32,560 nucleotides of DNA from Cymbomonas tetramitiformis (taxonomy: Eukaryota > Chlorophyta > Pyramimonadophyceae > Pyramimonadales > Pyramimonadaceae), in the NCBI GenBank assembly GCA_001247695.2, contig LGRX02025984.1, positions 1-32,560 on the forward strand, given 5' to 3'. Below the pieces are notes generated by a model that was not told the DNA's origin, made no database searches, and saw nothing but the letters and a program-made list of their open reading frames with translations. This document shows, piece by piece, positions 26,146 to 32,560 of the stretch. A program made the position numbers and the translations under genes. Each line of letters starts with the position of its first letter. Positions within the stretch are counted from its first letter, which is position 1.

Positions 26146-26480
26146 ACTAGGTTTTTACTGCGAAAATAAATGAATACAAGACAAGTAAAATTAGTTATAT
26201 AACAAAAAACCTCGAGGGACTTCCGACAGGGTTCTGACAATCGTATACGATTGTCAAGCTCTGGCGTTATCCATCCATATTTATCCGCATCGAGAAGAAT
26301 TGATTTCTAGAATATATGGGTGGTGGCTACACCCACCGACAGTCGACAATGTCAGAGCAGATGTACTCGTGGCCAATACGGGTAAGATCCATATCAATGT
26401 GTCGGCATCGTTTGACAATCGTATACGATTGTCAAGCTCTGTCGTTGGGTTCGTTTCTCTGACGCACGTTTGACACTCGC
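26146..26480 (+). repeat. Single palindromes at the right edge
   Basis: Full palindromes lie at 26235-26256 and 26413-26434. Each is followed by AAGCTCTGGCGTT or AAGCTCTGTCGTT, as in intron 5. A degenerate copy follows near 26470 (TGACACTCGCATACGACT). These are the last palindromes in the window and mark the likely right limit of the palindrome-bearing region. No gene is seen here. Confidence 0.8.
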
Positions 26481-26689
26481 ATACGACTGGGTTATACCCC
26501 CCGAGTCCCTGGTTAGGGGGGTTAGGGGGAGTCAGTGTATATTCCTTAAGTGTGAAGGAAAAAAATAAATTTTCTTAAGTATGTGAAATCGCAGGCGTCG
26601 ACGCGGGCCGACGCGTTACCCTCCTTAAGTATGGGCTTAAGTATGGGAGCCCTATTGAGTAAATCCGGCAGATGGGGGGCTACTTACGA
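26481..26689. other. Junction sequence with CTTAAGTATG repeats and a GGTTAGGGGG run
   Basis: Contains GGTTAGGGGGGTTAGGGGG near 26510-26530 and four CTTAAGTATG/CTTAAGTGTG copies between 26547 and 26652. GTGAAATCGCAGG (about 26585) recurs near the start of the ORF at 27181. No gene is seen. It may be the 5' untranslated or terminal-repeat part of the following unit. Confidence 0.4.
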
Positions 26690-27170
26690 TTGCCCCCTGA
26701 ACTTTTTTTTTGCCCCCTGAAAAATTGCCCCCTGAACTTTTTTTTCAGGGCCTGAAAATATTTTTCAGGCCCTGAAAATGGTTTTCAGGGTCTGAAAATT
26801 ACTTTCAGGGTCCCTGAAAATCACTTTCAGGGTCTGAACTTGTTTTATACTAGGCTAGTTATACACCTTAGAAAAAACCTCGTGGATAATATAAGTTTTA
26901 CACAAAATTTCAGGGCCTGAAAATTTGGAATTCACACTCTTAAGATGCCCCCTGAACTTTTTTTTCAGGGCCTGAAAATATTATTCACTTTTCGTGTTAT
27001 ATAAAGTTTATAATTATATTCTCATGTCCTCATCTTGCCCCCTGAAAAAAAAGTTCAGGGCCTGAACTTTTACAGTGTTCCAAGCCCTGAAAATTCACAT
27101 AAGGCATTTTCAGGGCCTGAAAACTCATTTTCAGGGCCTGAAAACTCATCGTTTTCAGGGCCTAGGCTGA
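26690..27170. repeat. Cluster of short TTTTCAGGGCCTGAAAA palindromes
   Basis: About fifteen copies of CAGGGCCTGAA / TTCAGGCCCTG or the half form CCCCCTGAAC occur in 480 bp, many flanked by T4-8 or A3-4 so that they form near-perfect 16-17 bp palindromes. Spacing is irregular, unlike the 22 bp palindrome arrays. They stop just before the ATG at 27181. They look like a regulatory or terminal region of the second multi-ORF unit. Confidence 0.75.
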
Positions 27171-27180
27171 GTACCAGGGC

Positions 27181-29943
27181 ATGGTGGCTGCTAGGAAGAC
27201 TGCCAGTCGTGCCGGCAGTGTGAAATCGCAGGTGCTGTCCGAGGATGAGGGCTCCGACGAGGAGCCAGTCGCGGCGCGCGTCGCGGAAAGGGAGACGCAC
27301 ATCGCCGATGCGCACGCGCACCACCATGGCAGCGCAGGAGCAGGAGCGCCATCTGGCTCTCCAACCGATTTACTCTCAGCGATGGCCGAGGAGATGGGTG
27401 AAGAGGCACTCTCGAGCGCCCTCGACACCTTGGGTTTGGGGGCACTCCCCGAGACACTGTGCAAGGGTGTGGAGTCTGAGCTCACAGCGGCCCCAGCGGT
27501 AGCCCTGGGCAGCACCCAACGCATGAGGGGCTTCCCAGTAAAGACACCCGAGGAGTACGAGGCCGACGCACAGGTGCCCATGGCGCCTGCGGCGGACGAG
27601 ATGCAGAGGAAGGTACAGCTCATGGCCTCCGTGATCAAGAGTCTAGGAGCGGCTTTCCGTAAGCTAGCTGCTGGACTCGTGGCAGAGGGTCGCATAACAG
27701 CTCCCAGGGGTGTGGAGACCTTGGTGGAGCTAGCTGAGACCAATCAGCTCCCCATGCCGACAGCCTCAGCAGCAGACTGTCAGGGCATCGGCAGAGACCA
27801 GGGTGACGACAGCGACGAGGGTGACGACTGCCCAGGCATGGAGTCTGGTGACGACAGCGACGAGGATGACGATTGCCCAGGCATGGAGTCGGGCGACGAC
27901 AGCGACGAAGAAGAGATTCCTCTGGACGAGATGCCGGAGGACACGGTGGAGCAGCCCAGGAAGGGGAGAACCGCGGTGCGCGTAACTGCTGCAGCGGCCA
28001 CTGTCCAGGAGAGCTTCGGGGTGAGAGACTTCAGCGAGAGGGGCGAGCTGCACGCAGGGACCATGGAGGCCAAAGCATACGAGCTATTGAAGAAGAAGAT
28101 GCTCAGTGGCCTTACGGAAGAACAGCTCACCGCCATGGCGCAGGTCCAGCCTGTGTGCAAGCTCCTGAACGAGTCTTTGGCACAAGGGATGGCTCTGATG
28201 GCCTCTGGGGGCCTGCTCATGTTGTACAAAGCGCTTCTTCTGGACACTGGAGCCAATTGCAACATCATCCCTATCAGAACAGTCAACAGGCTTGGCTTGA
28301 CCATCTTCGATGCGGAGACGGGGGCCAGGGTGGCCAGATGTGACGGCAGCCCTGCAGAATTCACCAAGTACTGCTACGTGGATGTGGTCCTCGCCGCGGG
28401 CACGCCGTACATGACTCTGCATCGGCTCCATGCCTTTGTCACATACACCAACGACACTACGTGGGATTTCTTGGTGGGCACGGGACCCCTGAAGAACGCA
28501 CTCAAGCTGACCATCGACCTCTACCGAGGCATCGCCACTTCTGAGGCCGCGGTGTCACTGGGCATGAGGGAGAAGGTCACGCTGCCGTTGATCGAGTTGA
28601 CGCCGCCCGTTGATGCAAGGAGCAAGCGGAACGAAGACCCCAGGGTGTGCCTGGCGACTGAGATCTTCGACGACGATGCTACGCTAGCGCGCACTCTTGC
28701 CCCCGCTTTTGAGGGCTGCGCTCCACCACCACGTGAGGCGGTGTCCCTGGACACAAGGGGAGAAGACCGTCTGGCCCTCGCAGGGGAAAGGTGTGCACCT
28801 GCACCTTGTGCATTCTCACGAAACCACCCCGAGCTGGTGGACCTCCTGGCGTCATGGCTAGAGGAGATGAGACTGAGAAGGTTCAACTCGGAGGAGAGGG
28901 AGAAGCTCGATGCGCGTTGCCAGTCCATGGTGGAGGCGGGCTTCTTGAAACCCAGCTCAATGATGCGAGTCGAACTCACTGGGCGGGTCAGCTTGCACGC
29001 CGAGAGCGCAACGTACGAACCTCCGGTGCCCGGTACGTCCATAACGGGCCAGATGTTGGGCCTGCTACAAGCGTCATCACGCAGCCAACGGGAAGCCAAC
29101 GTGGCGACCAGAAGTGAGTGGTCCAGTGTTGAAGAGCCAGCTGGGAGGGGGTCCGTCATGCCAGCCAGCCTGGCCACGACTCAGACAGACCCTCGCTATC
29201 CAGACCTCACGCCGGAGCAAGAGGCCGAGAGCGAAGCTGACTTCAAGCTGGCCAGCGTGCAGCCATGGGTGGGCATGGCAGTGAACCCGTGGGATTACCA
29301 AGACAAGGAGAGCAGCTGGTCTCAGCAGCGCCTGTACATCGACCGCACGGGCTATGCTCGCTTGTGCACGCTCTGCGAAGAGGGCAATGGAAGTGGTGTG
29401 GACGCAGGATTTGTGCAGGTCAAGTTCTCGCGTTGTGGAGAATGCAAGACCATCTTGGAGACGGAGTTACTGTGGCCCGACTTCACGTTGGTGGATCAGA
29501 AGGTTGACAAGGAGACGAAGATACCCTCAGAAGCCTGGACCACGAGGGCGAGCCACAGGAAGGACAACGACCAGGTCCCGCTCCCTGACTGTGGTGCCCA
29601 TTGGGAAGCTGGGAGGTACACGATGGCGAGTGTTCAGGAGGCCCTCAACACCCACCAGATTTACCCAGGGGTCGTAACGGGCAAGCTCATGTGGGACAAG
29701 GTGGCACGCCAGTTCTGCGTGCTCAGCGAGCACACTCGCGCCCAGTGGGATCTCATGGAGCGCATGGTACGTCACACCATGGAGGGTGCCGCCAACATGA
29801 GCCCCATGGGGAAGGTGACTGGCGAGTTCCAGCTGCCCTTTTACTACGAGAAGGACCAGCGTTGGCAATACCAGCATCTGAAGTACGTGCAGCGAGTGGA
29901 CGTCGCTGACCTTCGAGCTCGTCTATCTGAAGGTGAGGTATGA
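27181..29943 (+). CDS. ORF1 of second retroelement-like unit: acidic repeats, retropepsin-like domain, zinc ribbon
   Basis: This 920-residue ORF starts at an ATG right after the palindrome cluster. Residues ~205-245 are three acidic repeats (GDDSDEDDDCPGMES type). A retropepsin-like domain has LLLDTGANCNIIP (DTG at 28243, residue 355), then WDFLVGTGPL. A probable four-Cys zinc ribbon (CTLC...CGEC) lies at about residues 729-753. No RT, RNase H or integrase motifs are present in this ORF. It resembles a Gag-protease-type protein. The end, AG|GTGAGG at 29932/29933, could instead be a splice donor leading to the ORF at 30366. Confidence 0.7.
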   Translation: MVAARKTASRAGSVKSQVLSEDEGSDEEPVAARVAERETHIADAHAHHHGSAGAGAPSGSPTDLLSAMAEEMGEEALSSALDTLGLGALPETLCKGVESELTAAPAVALGSTQRMRGFPVKTPEEYEADAQVPMAPAADEMQRKVQLMASVIKSLGAAFRKLAAGLVAEGRITAPRGVETLVELAETNQLPMPTASAADCQGIGRDQGDDSDEGDDCPGMESGDDSDEDDDCPGMESGDDSDEEEIPLDEMPEDTVEQPRKGRTAVRVTAAAATVQESFGVRDFSERGELHAGTMEAKAYELLKKKMLSGLTEEQLTAMAQVQPVCKLLNESLAQGMALMASGGLLMLYKALLLDTGANCNIIPIRTVNRLGLTIFDAETGARVARCDGSPAEFTKYCYVDVVLAAGTPYMTLHRLHAFVTYTNDTTWDFLVGTGPLKNALKLTIDLYRGIATSEAAVSLGMREKVTLPLIELTPPVDARSKRNEDPRVCLATEIFDDDATLARTLAPAFEGCAPPPREAVSLDTRGEDRLALAGERCAPAPCAFSRNHPELVDLLASWLEEMRLRRFNSEEREKLDARCQSMVEAGFLKPSSMMRVELTGRVSLHAESATYEPPVPGTSITGQMLGLLQASSRSQREANVATRSEWSSVEEPAGRGSVMPASLATTQTDPRYPDLTPEQEAESEADFKLASVQPWVGMAVNPWDYQDKESSWSQQRLYIDRTGYARLCTLCEEGNGSGVDAGFVQVKFSRCGECKTILETELLWPDFTLVDQKVDKETKIPSEAWTTRASHRKDNDQVPLPDCGAHWEAGRYTMASVQEALNTHQIYPGVVTGKLMWDKVARQFCVLSEHTRAQWDLMERMVRHTMEGAANMSPMGKVTGEFQLPFYYEKDQRWQYQHLKYVQRVDVADLRARLSEGEV

Positions 29944-30365
29944 TAAGGAGGTGGCTGGTGTGGAGGACCTGGGTGTAAAGATGGTCCCGCAGCTCACGCT
30001 GTCAGACGCAGCTGACAAGGTGGGAAAGTTCTACCCAGTGACAGATGGGGAAGGAGGCGATGGCGAGGTGTTCAGCACGAACGCCGCCGCCGTGGAGTAC
30101 CTACACCTGGGGGACAACGCTAGAGTGATGCTTGGTGCATGCAAGACGGAGGAACAAGCACGTGACGCGCTGGACACTTATGGGGCCAGAAGGAACCCTC
30201 CGGTACGCACGCCCAAGACTCTCAGGACACTGAAGATGGTCAGAGGAGATGAGGCGGGACCATCTGGCTCCACACCGCCACCATCCTCAGCTACGCTTCG
30301 CCTGAGGCATCAAACCTGGCCCAATTGAGCCTTTGACCCTGCGAGGCTAGAATATCACACATCAG
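29933..30365 (+). other. Possible intron (or overlapping ORF 29933-30328) between ORF1 and ORF2
   Basis: GAAG|GTGAGG at 29933 and CACATCAG|TGTTCC at 30365 would remove 433 bp and join the two ORFs exactly in frame (phase 1, giving a Val codon). Against this, the stretch itself is open in another frame to 30328 (132 codons, no ATG at its start), so a frameshift readthrough product is the alternative. The acceptor lacks a strong pyrimidine tract. Confidence 0.4.
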
Positions 30366-32041
30366 TGTTCCAGGGCACCTACGAGCCAGAGTCGCCCACT
30401 CGCAGCGAGAACACCGCCGGGGAAGCCGACTGGCTGGATCTGGAGGGGATCTCAGAGTTCGCGGCGCTGCACGGACAGACGGTCTTCCTCATCCAGTACC
30501 GTTGTTTCAAGGGCAAGATCGAGTTCCAGCTTGGGAAGCCCTATGCGCAGCGAGGGAAGGGGGTACACACGCAGCAACTCAGCAACAAGACCCTGCACAG
30601 GTACTCCTCCTCCGCAGGGGTGGGACAACGGGGAGAGTTTCTGCCTCTGGGCGGGCAGTCGAAAGGCTGCACGGGAGGACTCCTCGGCACCATACAGAAG
30701 CACATGGAGCACCTTGTTGATCGTACTCAACTCGTGGAGATAGCCAGAAGCCATTTGAACGATGGCCCGCAGCAGGGCACTCTACGTGTGTTCAAGACCC
30801 GTGTCAACGCCCAGTCCAAGGCTGTCTACTACCTCTTCGAGGATCATCGCTATTACCGGGAGCGAGGACCCAGCGAGATGGCGTTCACCTTGGAGTACCT
30901 TTCCTCAGGGACACGCAAGTTCGACTGCTGTAGCTGGGAGACCTGGAACAAGGTGGCAGTGATGCATCGGGAGCCATTGTCCGCGTTCACATCCCTGGTG
31001 GGCCCTGCGTTGCTGGCTGAGGCACATCGGGCAGAGGTGCAGGAGCATCTGCGCAACGACTTCATGAGGTGCCTGGACCCAATCGTGGGAGAGGTGGATT
31101 CCCATGCAGGAAGTGAGGAGGAAGATGGCAGCGTCTTGGGACACTCGCCCGACCTCGCGGCTGCTGCGGGTGCGAGCACCCACACGTGCCGCACAAGAAC
31201 GCCGTCGCCGCAGACGGAAAGTTCTGATGAGGACGTGGAGGTCATCAGTGAGAGGTTTGTTGGATTGGCTGCCGATTTGGCGCGAGGGCGCGCCGAGGTC
31301 GCAGCGAACAACATCACCATGGCGGCTCTCTCAGAGTCGATAAGGGCGCGCCAGGAGATCATCAGGTCATCGGAGGAGATCATCAGAGAATATGAAGAGC
31401 GACCTCGCGCTGCCCGCGCGACTGCGAGGATGAGCACGCTTGGGTCAGACTGCCCTGGGCTTGATGGTCGTGGTGGCGCACGAGCTGCGCCTACGCAGGA
31501 GCTCTTCTCTAGCCAAGCTCTCAGCGGGACACGGACCAGGGGCTTAGAGTGCAACATGGCACATAGGCCCGAGCACCAGTCAGTCCACGACATTCTAAGA
31601 TCCCCGACACATTCAGTCTGCACGCAGCGGACTGAAGCCATGCCTCCAGCTGCACAGGAGCAGGAGGCCACTTCGTTCGTGCCATCGCCAACCCGGGGCT
31701 CTACAGCGCCCAGCAGCCCAGAGCGTTCCAGTGGCCGCGTCGCGCGCGCCGACACCCGACGTGAAGGACATCCTGCGACACGCCCGCAGAGTCCAACCGC
31801 GAGTACCGTGCAGCAGCGCTCGCCGCGAGCTGGCCAGCGCAGAAGGAGATCTCCGAGCCCCAGGAGGGAGGCCCAACATCATGGCGCAGCTCGCAGTCGA
31901 CATGCAGGCAGCAGCGCGCCGCGTTCTCCCTATGAGCGCCTAAGTTATGATGAACGTTGGGAGGAGAGGAGAAGGGAGAGCGCACTGGGGCCTTTTCAAG
32001 GGGGCACCGGGCCGGCTGCAGCCCGGCGCGCCCGTCACTGA
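30366..32041 (+). CDS. ORF2 of second retroelement-like unit: unknown domain, coiled coil, Ser/Arg-rich tail
   Basis: About 558 residues without a clear ATG start, which fits a splice or frameshift entry. Residues ~1-240 form a folded-looking domain with FLIQYRCFKGK, VYYLFEDHRYYRERG and KFDCCSWETWNKV, similar to the broken copy at 1-622. A helical stretch around SIRARQEIIRSSEEIIREYEE suggests a coiled coil. The last ~150 residues are rich in Ser, Arg and Pro. No family is recognised. Confidence 0.55.
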
Positions 32042-32560
32042 GAAGCAGCCCCGGCGCACAGCCGGGCACGCAGCCCGCCGATGGGGGGTGGGCGAAGCGC
32101 ACTCAGGTGTGCTTCCTGCTAGTGGGGGTGTTCGTGCGCTTGCAATGGCCGCAGCTGCCTCACTTTGCGGTGATGGTAGCATGGATGGCCATGGAGATAT
32201 CCAGGTTTCTTGGTGAGGTCGTCGCCATCTGGGCATGCCGCACTGGGGTGCCCCGCAGAGCCATGGCACGCGCATTGTGGGCCATACATACCGCGCCGCT
32301 CGAGCCATGGGCGCGTCAACGGACGCCTCTGCATGTGCTGCTGGAGCTGGCTAGGCACCTGCTGCTGCTGATCGTGGGGGACCTCAAGGTGACCGGGCTC
32401 CATCATGCCCAGCGTGGGCTGTGGTACGTGCCATTGCTACGATTCGGACTCGCCATGCTCGCCATGCACTTCACGCACATGGTCGGCACTCTGGGGTGCG
32501 TCTTGATAGTTGGCGCCCACCTTATGAACCATGGGTTGCCAGGCTCCTGCTTGGTTTACA
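31954..32560 (+). CDS. Multi-pass membrane protein ORF of second unit, partial at window end
   Basis: This frame is open from the TGA at 31951 to the window end and overlaps the previous ORF by about 88 bp in the -1 frame. The first in-frame ATG is at 32173, so the start is either there or by frameshift from the upstream ORF. From 32089 it encodes hydrophobic segments: VCFLLVGVFVRL, HFAVMVAWMAMEI, LHVLLELARHLLLLIVG, LLRFGLAMLAMHF and LGCVLIVG. The copy at 511-1140 has the same character and frame relation and shares VVAIWA. Function unknown. Confidence 0.55.

Noticed and set aside
26510..26532. Telomere-like GGTTAGGGGGG run
   Set aside because: Only two imperfect units with variable G number; not a telomeric array.
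27181..27230. ARKT-type H3 mimic near the start of ORF1 (MVAARKTASRAG)
   Set aside because: The match is four to five residues, not N-terminal, and expected by chance in a basic leader.
1..32560. tRNA or rRNA genes
   Set aside because: No cloverleaf-like box A/box B pairs or rRNA-like stretches were recognised by eye; a dedicated scan was not possible.

Overview
The window is repeat-rich eukaryotic nuclear DNA. Spliceosomal GT-AG introns, a Ty3-type LTR retrotransposon with a chromodomain, TATA-like boxes and decayed DNA transposons all show this. The host is not identifiable from sequence alone. A protist or alga is my best guess, because retrotransposons that captured cytosine methyltransferases have been reported from dinoflagellates and charophyte algae; this is inference, and no rRNA or housekeeping gene is present to test it.

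Layout. (1) 1-1140: decayed 3' part of a multi-ORF retroelement-like unit ending in a multi-pass membrane ORF. It is interrupted or followed by a ~2 kb non-autonomous DNA element (about 1136-3171) with ~72 bp terminal inverted repeats, nested inverted repeats and a 95 bp near-perfect hairpin. (2) 3743-6177, minus strand: a frameshifted hAT/ZNF862-like transposase relic. (3) 6256-7391: a minisatellite, then a frame-broken gene with a SWIM zinc finger. (4) 7510-8040: tandem ~153 bp units, each holding a 22 bp perfect palindrome. (5) 8152-17595: a complete Ty3/mdg4-type retrotransposon with 684/693 bp LTRs, a GGAAG target duplication, an initiator-Met-tRNA-like primer site and a polypurine tract. 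Its single polyprotein carries protease, RT, RNase H, a Dam-like adenine-methyltransferase domain, integrase, chromodomain and a C5-cytosine-methyltransferase domain. (6) 17719-23015: an eight-exon gene whose N-terminus copies residues 1-9 of histone H3 (ARTKQTARK) and whose C-terminus resembles a beta-class amino-methyltransferase. This copy has three in-frame stops and at least three phase breaks. Its introns carry tandem arrays of the same 22 bp palindrome. (7) 23179-26109: an intronless F-box-like gene (minus), a small plus-strand ORF, and two related CxxC-type small genes (minus), with another palindrome array at 24.2-24.6 kb and single palindromes at 26.2 and 26.4 kb. (8) 26690-27170: a cluster of short CAGGGCCTG palindromes leading into a second multi-ORF unit (27181-32560, running off the window). 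It has an acidic retropepsin-like ORF1, a second ORF and a membrane ORF, and is homologous to the fragment at the window start.

The central observation is region 4 plus regions 6-7. The palindrome has an asymmetric flank (CTCACGTG on one side, AAGC on the other). By that flank, the array at 7.5-8.0 kb points opposite to all arrays at 19-26 kb. Removing the retrotransposon brings these arrays together around the H3-tail/methyltransferase gene, the F-box gene and the CxxC genes. I infer, without proof, that about 7.5-26.45 kb is one undescribed mobile or virus-like element with inverted palindromic arrays, later hit by the Ty3 element. The DNA thus contains two separate systems that join chromatin recognition or mimicry to DNA methyltransferase domains: chromodomain plus two methylases in the retrotransposon, and an H3-tail mimic plus an amino-methylase in the host element.
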